The notes under the pieces were generated by a model. It saw only the letters and a list, made by a program, of their open reading frames with translations, ran no database searches and was not told where the DNA came from. The position numbers and the translations under genes were made by a program. Shown here one piece after another: positions 37,401-48,480 of a DNA stretch of 64,000 bases (the first letter of the stretch is position 1; the number at the start of each line of letters is the position of its first letter). Source of the stretch: Alitta virens (lineage: Eukaryota; Annelida; Polychaeta; Phyllodocida; Nereididae); the NCBI GenBank assembly GCA_932294295.1, contig OW028574.1, forward strand, positions 26,482,145 to 26,546,144, read 5' to 3'.

Positions 37401-38580
37401 CAGCCTAAAGTTGACAGCCTAATGTTGACAGCTTAATGTTGTTGACGGTTAATTTTGACAGCTTAATGTTGTTGACAGCTTAATGTTGTTGCCAGCTTAA
37501 TGTTGTTGACAGCTTAATGTTGACAGCCTAATATTGTTGACAGTTAATTTTGACAGCTTAATGTTGTTGACAGCTTAATGTTGTTGACAGCTTAATGTTG
37601 ACAGCCTAAAGTTGACAGCCTAATGTTGACAGCTTAATGTTGTTGACGGTTAATTTTGACAGCTTAATGTTGTTGACAGCTTAATGTTGTTGCCAGCTTA
37701 ATGTTGTTGACAGCTTAATGTTGACAGCTTAATGTTGTTGATAGCTTAATGTTGTTGATAGCTTAATGTTGACAGCTTAATGTTGACAGCTTAATGTTGT
37801 TGACAGCTTAATGTTGACAGCTTAATGTTGACAGCTTAATGTTGACAGCTTAATGGTGACAGCTTAATGTTGTTGATAGCTTAATGTTGTTGATAGCTTA
37901 ATGTTGACAGCATAATGTTGTTGACAGCTTAATGTTGTTGATAGCTTAATGTTGTTGATAGCTTAATGTTGACAGCTTAATGTTGACAGCTTAATGTTGT
38001 TGACAGCTTAATGTTGACAGCTTAATGTTGACAGCTTAATGTTGACAGCTTAATGTTGACAGCTTAATGTTGACAGCTTAATGTTGACAGCTTACTGTTG
38101 ACAGCTTATTGTTGACAGCTTAATGTTGACAGCTTAGTGTTGACAGCCTAATGTTGACAGCCTAATGTTGACAGCTTAATGTTGACAGCTTAATGTTGAC
38201 AGCTTAATGTTGACAGCTTAATGCTGACAGCTTAATGTTGACAGCCTATTGTTGACAGCTTAATGTTGTTGAAAGCTTAATGTTGACAGCTTAATGTTGA
38301 CAGCTTAATGTTGACAGCTTAATGTTGTTAACTGTTAATGTTGTTAACTGTTAATGTTGTTTACTGTTAATGTTGTTAACTGTTAATGTTGTAAACTGTT
38401 AATGTTGTTAACTGTTAATGTTGTTAACTGTTAATGCTGTTAACTGTTAATGCTGTTAACTGTTAATGTTGCCAGCTTAATGTTGTTGCCAGCTTAATGT
38501 TGTTGACAGCTTAATGTTGACAGCCTAATGTTGTTGACGGTTAATTTTGACAACTTAATTTTCACAACTTAATGTTGACA
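37401..38580. repeat. C pair, single GGTGAC cassette, alpha-prime, box B
   Basis: C boxes at 37444 and 37645 are 201 apart, matching the second type of C pair (15632/15833). The last one lacks the CTAATATTG piece and runs into GATAGC 17-mers. One GGTGAC unit (37,855) and CAGCATAATG near 37,908 follow, then alpha-prime 38324-38468 (9, one GTTTAC) and B 38536. Compared with 24.9-27.7 kb, one C pair and the beta block are missing, so this is a shortened version of that region. Confidence 0.89.
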
Positions 38581-41500
38581 GCTCAATGTTGACAGCTTAA
38601 TGTTGTTGACAGCTTAATGTTGTTGATAGCTTATTGTTGTTGATAGCTTAATGTTGACAGCTTAATGTTGACAGCTTAATGTTGACAGCTTAATGTTGAC
38701 AGCTTATTGTTGACAGCTTATTGTTGACAGCTTAATGTTGACAGCTTAATGTTGACAGCTTAATGTTGTTAACTGTTAATGTTGTTAACTGTTAATGTTG
38801 TTAACTGTTAATGTTGTTAACTGTTAATGTTGTTAACTGTTAATATTGTAAACTGTTAATGTTGTTAACTGTTAATGTTGTTAACTGTTAATGTTGTTAA
38901 CTGTTAATGTTGTTAACTGTTAATGTTGTTAACTGTTAATGTTGTTAACTGTTAATGTTGTTAACTGTTAATGTTGCCAGCTTAATGTTGTTGCCAGCTT
39001 AATGTTGTTGACAGCTCAATGTTGACAGCTTAATGTTGTTGACAGCTTAATGTTGTTGATAGCTTAATGTTGTTGATAGCTTAATGTTGACAGCTTAATG
39101 TTGTTAACTGTTAATGTTGTTAACTGTTAATGTTGTTAACTGTTAATATTGTAAACTGTTAATGTTGTTAACTGTTAATGTTGTTAACTGTTAATGTTGT
39201 TAACTGTTAATGTTGTTAACTGTTAATGTTGCCAGCTTAATGTTGTTTCCAGCTTAATGTTGTTGACAGCTTAATGTTGACATCCTAATGTTGTTGACGG
39301 TTAATTTTGACAACTTAATTTTGACAACTTAATGTTGACAGCTTAATGTTGACAGCTTAATGTTGACAGCTTAATGTTGTTGACAGCTTAATGTTGACAG
39401 CTTAATGTTGACAGCTTAATGTTGACAGCTTAATGTTGACAGCTTATTGTTGACAGCTTAATGTTGACAGCTTAATGTTGACAGCTTAATGTTGACAGCC
39501 TAATGTTGACAGCCTAAGGTTGACAGCTTAATGTTGACAGCTTAATGTTGACAGCTTAATGTTGACAACTTATTGTTGACAGCTTAATGTTGACAGCTTA
39601 ATGTTGACAGCCTAATGTTGACAGGCTAATGTTGACAGCTTAATGTTGACAGCTTAATGTTGACAGCTTATTGTTGACAGCTTATTGTTGACAGCTTAAT
39701 GTTGACAGCTTAGTGTTGACAGCCTAATGTTGACAGCCTAATGTTGACAGCTTAATGTTGACAGCTTAATGTTGACAGCTTAATGTTGACAGCTTAATGT
39801 TGACAGCTTAATGTTGACAGCCTATTGTTGACAGCTTAATGTTGTTGAAAGCTTAATGTTGACAGCTTAATGTTGTTAACTGTTAATGTTGTTAACTGTT
39901 AATGTTGTTAACTGTTAATGTTGTTAACTGTTAATGTTGTAAACTGTTAATGTTGTTAACTGTTAATGTTGTTAACTGTTAATGTTGTTAACTGTTAATG
40001 TTGTTAACTGTTAATGTTGTTAACTGTTAATGTTGTAAACTGTTAATGTTGTTAACTGTTAATGTTGTTAACTGTTAATGCTGTTAACTGTTAATGCTGT
40101 TAACTGTTAATGTTGCCAGCTTAATGTTGTTGCCAGCTTAATGTTGTTGACAGCTTAATGTTGACAGCCTAATGTTGTTGACGGTTAATTTTGACAACTT
40201 AATTTTCACAACTTAATGTTGACAGCTCAATGTTGACAGCTTAATGTTGTTGACAGCTTAATGTTGTTGATAGCTTAATGTTGTTGATAGCTTAATGTTG
40301 ACAGCTTAATGTTGACAGCTTAATGTTGTTGACAGCTTAATGTTGACAGCTTAATGTTGACAGCTTAATGTTGACAGCTTAATGTTGACAGCTTAATGTT
40401 GACAGCTTAATGTTGACAGCTTAATGTTGACAGCTTATTGTTGACAGCTTATTGTTGACAGCTTAATGTTGACAGCTTAGTGTTGACAGCCTAATGTTGA
40501 CAGCCTAATGTTGACAGCTTAATGTTGACAGCTTAATGTTGACAGCTTAATGTTGACAGCTTAATGTTGACAGCTTAATGTTGACAGCCTATTGTTGACA
40601 GCTTAATGTTGTTGAAAGCTTAATGTTGACAGCTTAATGTTGTTAACTGTTAATGTTGTTAACTGTTAATGTTGTTAACTGTTAATGTTGTTAACTGTTA
40701 ATGTTGTTAACTGTTAATGTTGTAAACTGTTAATGTTGTTAACTGTTAATGTTGTTAACTGTTAATGTTGTTAACTGTTAATGTTGTTAACTGTTAATGT
40801 TGTTAACTGTTAATGTTGCCAGCTTAATGTTGTTACCAGCTTAATGTTGTTGACAGCTTAATGTTGACATCCTAATGTTGTTGACGGTTAATTTTGACAA
40901 CTTAATTTTCACAACTTAATGTTGACAGCTTAATGTTGACAGCTTAATGTTGACAGCTTAATGTTGTTGACAGCTTAATGTTGACAGCTTAATGTTGACA
41001 GCTTAATGTTGACAGCTTAATGTTGACAGCTTATTGTTGACAGCTTAATGTTGACAGCTTAATGTTGACAGCTTAATGTTGACAGCCTAATGTTGACAGC
41101 CTAATGTTGACAGCTTAATGTTGACAGCTTAATGTTGACAGCTTAATGTTGACAGCTTAATGTTGACAGCTTAATGTTGACAGCCTATTGTTGACAGCTT
41201 AATGTTGTTGAAAGCTTAATGTTGACAGCTTAATGTTGTTAACTGTTAATGTTGTTAACTGTTAATGTTGTTAACTGTTAATGTTGTTAACTGTTAATGT
41301 TGTTAACTGTTAATGTTGTAAACTGTTAATGTTGTTAACTGTTAATGTTGTTAACTGTTAATGTTGTTAACTGTTAATGTTGTTAACTGTTAATGTTGCC
41401 AGCTTAATGTTGTTACCAGCTTAATGTTGTTGACAGCTTAATGTTGACATCCTAATGTTGTTGACGGTTAATTTTGACAACTTAATTTTCACAACTTAAT

Positions 41501-41880
41501 GTTGACAGCTTAATGTTGACAGCTTAATGTTGACAGCTTAATGTTGTTGACAGCTTAATGTTGACAGCTTAATGTTGACAGCTTAATGTTGACAGCTTAA
41601 TGTTGACAGCTTATTGTTGACAGCTTAATGTTGACAGCTTAATGTTGACAGCTTAATGTTGACAGCCTAATGTTGACAGCCTAAGGTTGACAGCTTAATG
41701 TTGACAGCTTAATGTTGACAGCTTAATGTTGACAACTTATTGTTGACAGCTTAATGTTGACAGCTTAATGTTGACAGCCTAATGTTGACAGGCTAATGTT
41801 GACAGCTAAATGTTGACAGCTTAATGTTGACAGCTTATTGTTGACAGCTTATTGTTGACAGCTTAATGTTGACAGCCTAA
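38581..41880. repeat. Segment: beta, gamma-A, alpha-B and two hybrid alpha/gamma blocks
   Basis: Beta 38766-38974 (13), gamma 39100-39228 followed by a private TTGTTTCCAGC, A 39296 (TTTTGACAA form), alpha 39872-40114 (15), B 40180, hybrid 40640-40817 (11) with A 40883, then hybrid 41236-41397 (10) with A 41463. The last two have the alpha left flank and the gamma right flank and form a tandem duplication of about 580 bases of one hybrid cassette; the counterpart at 29.9-30.1 kb has only one. Confidence 0.9.
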
Positions 41881-44800
41881 TGTTGTTGACGGTTAATTTT
41901 GACAGCTTAGTGTTGACAGCCTAATGTTGACAGCCTAATGTTGACAGCTTAATGTTGACAGCTTAATGTTGACAGCTCAATGTTGACAGCTTAATGTTGA
42001 CAGCTTAATGTTGACAGCCTATTGTTGACAGCTTAATGTTGTTGAAAGCTTAATGTTGACAGCTTAATGTTGTTAACTGTTAATGTTGTTTACTGTTAAT
42101 GTTGTTAACTGTTAATGTTGTTAACTGTTAATGTTGTAAACTGTTAATGTTGTTAACTGTTAATGTTGTTAACTGTTAATGTTGTTAACTGTTAATGTTG
42201 TTAACTGTTAATGTTGTTAACTGTTAATGTTGTAAACTGTTAATGTTGTTAACTGTTAATGTTGTTAACTGTTAATGCTGTTAACTGTTAATGCTGTTAA
42301 CTGTTAATGTTGCCAGCTTAATGTTGTTGCCAGCTTAATGTTGTTGACAGCTTAATGTTGACAGCCTAATGTTGTTGACGGTTAATTTTGACAACTTAAT
42401 TTTCACAACTTAATGTTGACAGCTCAATGTTGACAGCTTAATGTTGTTGACAGCTTAATGTTGTTGATAGCTTAATGTTGTTGATAGCTTAATGTTGACA
42501 GCTTAATGTTGACAGCTTAATGTTGTTGACAGCTTAATGTTGACAGCTTAATGTTGACAGCTTAATGTTGACAGCTTAATGTTGACAGCTTAATGTTGAC
42601 AGCTTAATGTTGACAGCTTAATGTTGACAGCTTATTGTTGACAGCTTATTGTTGACAGCTTAATGTTGACAGCTTAGTGTTGACAGCCTAATGTTGACAG
42701 CCTAATGTTGACAGCTTAATGTTGACAGCTTAATGTTGACAGCTTAATGTTGACAGCTTAATGTTGACAGCCTATTGTTGACAGCTTAATGTTGTTGAAA
42801 GCTTAATGTTGACAGCTTAATGTTGTTAACTGTTAATGTTGTTAACTGTTAATGTTGTTAACTGTTAATGTTGTTAACTGTTAATGTTGTAAACTGTTAA
42901 TGTTGTTAACTGTTAATGTTGTTAACTGTTAATGTTGTTAACTGTTAATGTTGTTAACTGTTAATGTTGTTAACTGTTAATGTTGTAAACTGTTAATGTT
43001 GTAAACTGTTAATGTTGTTAACTGTTAATGTTGTTAACTGTTAATGCTGTTAACTGTTAATGCTGTTAACTGTTAATGTTGCCAGCTTAATGTTGTTGCC
43101 AGCTTAATGTTGTTGACAGCTTAATGTTGACAGCCTAATGTTGTTGACGGTTAATTTTGACAACTTAATTTTCACAACTTAATGTTGACAGCTCAATGTT
43201 GACAGCTTAATGTTGTTGACAGCTTAATGTTGTTGATAGCTTAATGTTGTTGATAGCTTAATGTTGACAGCTTAATGTTGACAGCTTAATGTTGTTGACA
43301 GCTTAATGTTGACAGCTTAATGTTGACAGCTTAATGTTGACAGCTTAATGTTGACAGCTTAATGTTGACAGCTTAATGTTGACAGCTTATTGTTGACAGC
43401 TTATTGTTGACAGCTTAATGTTGACAGCTTAATGTTGTTAACTGTTAATGTTGTTAACTGTTAATGTTGTTAACTGTTAATGTTGTTAACTGTTAATGTT
43501 GTTAACTGTTAATATTGTAAACTGTTAATGTTGTTAACTGTTAATGTTGTTAACTGTTAATGTTGTTAACTGTTAATGTTGTTAACTGTTAATGTTGTTA
43601 ACTGTTAATGTTGTTAACTGTTAATGTTGTTAACTGTTAATGTTGCCAGCTTAATGTTGTTGCCAGCTTAATGTTGTTGACAGCTCAATGTTGACAGCTT
43701 AATGTTGTTGACAGCTTAATGTTGTTGATAGCTTAATGTTGTTGATAGCTTAATGTTGACAGCTTAATGTTGTTAACTGTTAATGTTGTTAACTGTTAAT
43801 GTTGTTAACTGTTAATATTGTAAACTGTTAATGTTGTTAACTGTTAATGTTGTTAACTGTTAATGTTGTTAACTGTTAATGTTGTTAACTGTTAATGTTG
43901 CCAGCTTAATGTTGTTACCAGCTTAATGTTGTTGACAGCTTAATGTTGACATCCTAATGTTGGTGACGGTTAATTTTGACAACTTAATTTTCACAACTTA
44001 ATGTTGACAGCTTAATGTTGACAGCTTAATGTTGTTGACAGCTTAATGTTGTTGATAGCTTAATGTTGTTGATAGCTTAATGTTGACAGCTTAATGTTGA
44101 CAGCTTAATGTTGTTGACAGCTTAATGTTGACAGCTTAATGTTGACAGCTTAATGTTGACAGCTTAATGTTGACAGCTTATTGTTGACAGCTTAATGTTG
44201 ACAGCTTAATGTTGACAGCTTAATGTTGACAGCCTAATGTTGACAGCCTAAGGTTGACAGCTTAATGTTGACAGCTTAATGTTGACAGCTTAATGTTGAC
44301 AACTTATTGTTGACAGCTTAATGTTGACAGCTTAATGTTGACAGCCTAATGTTGACAGGCTAATGTTGACAGCTTAATGTTGACAGCTTAATGTTGACAG
44401 CTTATTGTTGACAGCTTATTGTTGACAGCTTAATGTTGACAGCTTAGTGTTGACAGCCTAATGTTGACAGCTTAATGTTGACAGCTTAATGTTGACAGCT
44501 TAATGTTGACAGCTTAATGTTGACAGCTTAATATTGACAGCCTATTGTTGACAGCTTAATGTTGTTGAAAGCTTAATGTTGACAGCTTAATGTTGTTAAC
44601 TGTTAATGTTGTTAACTGTTAATGTTGTTAACTGTTAATGTTGTTAACTGTTAATGTTGTTAACTGTTAATGTTGTAAACTGTTAATGTTGTTAACTGTT
44701 AATGTTGTAAACTGTTAATGTTGTTAACTGTTAATGTTGTAAACTGTTAATGTTGTTAACTGTTAATGTTGTTAACTGTTAATGTTGTTAACTGTTAATG

Positions 44801-44960
44801 TTGTTAACTGTTAATGCTGTTAACTGTTAATGCTGTTAACTGTTAATGTTGCCAGCTTAATGTTGTTGCCAGCTTAATGTTGTTGACAGCTTAATGTTGA
44901 CAGCCTAATGTTGTTGACGGTTAATTTTGACAACTTAATTTTCACAACTTAATGTTGACA
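41881..44960. repeat. Orphan C-like box, then alpha-B, alpha-B, beta-gamma-A, alpha-B
   Basis: A solitary C-like box (GACGG at 41888) lies inside a 14-mer run where the partner at 30.53 kb has none; the offset rises by 30 across it. Then alpha 42070-42310 (15, second unit GTTTAC), B 42377, alpha 42822-43078 (16), B 43146, beta 43434-43644 (13), gamma 43770-43899, A 43965 (private GGTGACGG), alpha 44592-44848 (16), B 44916. Offsets to 30.7-33.6 kb are 11367, 11339, 11325 and 11341. Confidence 0.91.
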
Positions 44961-47450
44961 GCTCAATGTTGACAGCTTAATGTTGTTGACAGCTTAATGT
45001 TGTTGATAGCTTAATGTTGTTGATAGCTTAATGTTGACAGCTTAATGTTGACAGCTTAATGTTGTTGACAGCTTAATGTTGACAGCTTAATGTTGACAGC
45101 TTAATGTTGACAGCTTAATGTTGACAGCTTAATGTTGACAGCTTATTGTTGACAGCTTATTGTTGACAGCTTAATGTTGCCAGCTTAATGTTGTTGACAG
45201 CTCAATGTTGACAGCTTAATGTTGTTGACAGCTTAATGTTGTTGATAGCTTAATGTTGTTGATAGCTTAATGTTGACAGCTTAATGTTGTTAACTGTTAA
45301 TGTTGTTAACTGTTAATGTTGTTAACTGTTAATATTGTAAACTGTTAATGTTGTTAACTGTTAATGTTGTTAACTGTTAATGTTGTTAACTGTTAATGTT
45401 GTTAACTGTTAATGTTGCCAGCTTAATGTTGTTACCAGCTTAATGTTGTTGACAGCTTAATGTTGACATCCTAATGTTGTTGACGGTTAATTTTGACAAC
45501 TTAATTTTCACAACTTAATGTTGACAGCTTAATGTTGACAGCTTAATGTTGTTGACAGCTTAATGTTGTTGATAGCTTAATGTTGTTGATAGCTTAATGT
45601 TGACAGCTTAATGTTGACAGCTTAATGTTGACAGCTTAATGTTGTTGACAGCTTAATGTTGACAGCTTAATGTTGACAGCTTAATGTTGACAGCTTAATG
45701 TTGACAGCTTATTGTTGACAGCTTAATGTTGACAGCTTAATGTTGACAGCTTAATGTTGACAGCCTAATGTTGACAGCCTAAGGTTGACAGCTTAAGGTT
45801 GACAGCTTAATGTTGACAGCTTAATGTTGACAACTTATTGTTGACAGCTTAATGTTGACAGCTTAATGTTGACAGCCTAATGTTGACAGGCTAATGTTGA
45901 CAGCTTAATGTTGACAGCTTAATGTTGACAGCTTATTGTTGACAGCTTATTGTTGACAGCTTAATGTTGACAGCTTAGTGTTGACAGCCTAATGTTGACA
46001 GCCTAATGTTGACAGCTTAATGTTGACAGCTTAATGTTGACAGCTTAATGTTGACAGCTTAATGTTGACAGCTTAATGTTGACAGCCTATTGTTGACAGC
46101 TTAATGTTGTTGAAAGCTTAATGTTGACAGCTTAATGTTGACAGCTTAATGTTGACAGCTTAATGTTGTTAACTGTTAATGTTGTTAACTGTTAATGTTG
46201 TTAACTGTTAATGTTGTTAACTGTTAATGTTGTAAACTGTTAATGTTGTTAACTGTTAATGTTGTTAACTGTTAATGTTGTTAACTGTTAATGTTGCCAG
46301 CTTAATGTTGTTGACAGCTTAATGTTGACAGCCTAACGTTGTTGACGGTTAATTTTGACAACTTAATTTTCACAACTTAATGTTGACGGCTCAATGTTGA
46401 CAGCTTAATGTTGTTGACAGCTTAATGTTGTTGATAGCTTAATGTTGTTGACAGCTTAATGTTGACAGCTTAATGTTGACAGCTTAATGTTGACAGCTTA
46501 ATGTTGACAGCTTAATGTTGACAGCCTAATGTTGACAGCCTAAAGTTGACAGCTTAATGTTGACAGCTTAATGTTGACAGCTTAATGTTGACAACTTATT
46601 GTTGACAGCTTAATGTTGACAGCTTATTGTTGACAGCTTAATGTTGACAGCTTAATGTTGACAGCTTAATGTTGACAGCCTAATGTTGACAGCCTAAAGT
46701 TGACAGCTTAATGTTGACAGCTTAATGTTGACAGCTTAATGTTGACAACTTATTGTTGACAGCTTAATGTTGACAGCTTAATGTTGACAGCCTAATGTTG
46801 ACAGGCTAATGTTGACAGCTTAATGTTGACAGCTTAATGTTGACAGCTTAATGTTGACAGCTTAATGTTGACAGCTTAATGTTGACAGCTTAATGTTGTT
46901 AACTGTTAATGTTGTTAACTGTTAATGTTGTAAACTGTTAATGTTGCCAGCTTATTGTTGTTGACAGCTTAATGTTGTTGATAGCTTAATGTTGACAGCC
47001 TAATATTGACAGGCTAATGTTGACAGCTTAGTGTTGACAGCTTAATGTTGACAGCTTAATGTTGACAGCTTAATGTTGACAGCTTAATGTTGACAGCTTA
47101 ATGTTGACAGCTTAATGTTGACAGCTTAATGTTGACAGCTTAATGTTGACAGCTTAATGGTGACAGCTTAATGGTGACAGCTTAATGGTGACAGCTTAAT
47201 GTTGTTGATAGCTTAATGTTGTTGATAGCTTAATGTTGACAGCATAATGTTGTTGACAGCTTAATGTTGTTGATAGCTTAATGTTGTTGATAGCTTAATG
47301 TTGACAGCTTAATGTTGACAGCTTAATGTTGTTGACAGCTTAATGTTTACAGCTTAATGTTGACAGCTTAATGTTGACAGCTTAATGTTGACAGCTTATT
47401 GTTGACAGCGTATTGTTGACAGCTTAATGTTGACAGCTTAGTGTTGACAG
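44961..47450. repeat. Segment gamma-A-delta-B-epsilon-GGTGAC, copy of 33.6-36.06 kb
   Basis: The block-less TTGCCAGC join is near 45,178. Gamma 45288-45417, A 45482, delta 46166-46294, B 46344 (private CTAACGTT before it and GACGGCTC near 46,386), CTAAAGTT, epsilon 46896-46944, CTAATATTGACAGG 47,001, three GGTGAC units (about 47,158-47,193), CAGCATAATG near 47,243, TGTTTACAGC 47,344, CAGCGTATTG 47,406. At about 47,450 the match to the 36 kb copy stops and an alpha-type run begins. Confidence 0.91.
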
Positions 47451-48480
47451 CCTAATGTTGACAGCTTAATGTTGACAGCTTAATGTTGACAGCTTAATGT
47501 TGACAGCTTAATGTTGACAGCCTATTGTTGACAGCTTAATGTTGTTGAAAGCTTAATGTTGACAGCTTAATGTTGTTAACTGTTAATGTTGTTAACTGTT
47601 AATGTTGTTAACTGTTAATGTTGTTAACTGTTAATGTTGTAAACTGTTAATGTTGTTAACTGTTAATGTTGTTAACTGTTAATGTTGTTAACTGTTAATG
47701 TTGTTAACTGTTAATGTTGTTAACTGTTAATGTTGTAAACTGTTAATGTTGTTAACTGTTAATGTTGTTAACTGTTAATGCTGTTAACTGTTAATGCTGT
47801 TAACTGTTAATGTTGCCAGCTTAATGTTGTTGCCAGCTTAATGTTGTTGACAGCTTAATGTTGACAGCCTAATGTTGTTGACGGTTAATTTTGACAACTT
47901 AATTTTCACAACTTAATGTTGACAGCTCAATGTTGACAGCTTAATGTTGACAGCTTAGTGTTGACAGCCTAATGTTGACAGCCTAATGTTGACAGCTTAA
48001 TGTTGACAGCTTAATGTTGACAGCTTAATGTTGACAGCTTAATGTTGACAGCCTATTGTTGACAGCTTAATGTTGTTGAAAGCTTAATGTTGACAGCTTA
48101 ATGTTGTTAACTGTTAATGTTGTTAACTGTTAATGTTGTTAACTGTTAATGTTGTTAACTGTTAATGTTGTAAACTGTTAATGTTGTTAACTGTTAATGT
48201 TGTTAACTGTTAATGTTGTTAACTGTTAATGTTGTTAACTGTTAATGTTGTTAACTGTTAATGTTGTAAACTGTTAATGTTGTTAACTGTTAATGTTGTT
48301 AACTGTTAATGCTGTTAACTGTTAATGCTGTTAACTGTTAATGTTGCCAGCTTAATGTTGTTGCCAGCTTAATGTTGTTGACAGCTTAATGTTGACAGCC
48401 TAATGTTGTTGACGGTTAATTTTGACAACTTAATTTTCACAACTTAATGTTGACAGCTCAATGTTGACAGCTTAATGTTG
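47451..48480. repeat. Tandem duplication of an alpha-B cassette
   Basis: Alpha 47572-47814 (15) with B 47880, and alpha 48105-48344 (15) with B 48411, are adjacent copies 531-533 apart. After the first box, CAGCTCAATG is followed at about 47,945 directly by the 14-mers carrying TTAGTG. The 17-mers (GTTGACAGC and the GATAGC pair) that follow B elsewhere are absent. That missing piece marks the duplication joint. Confidence 0.91.
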
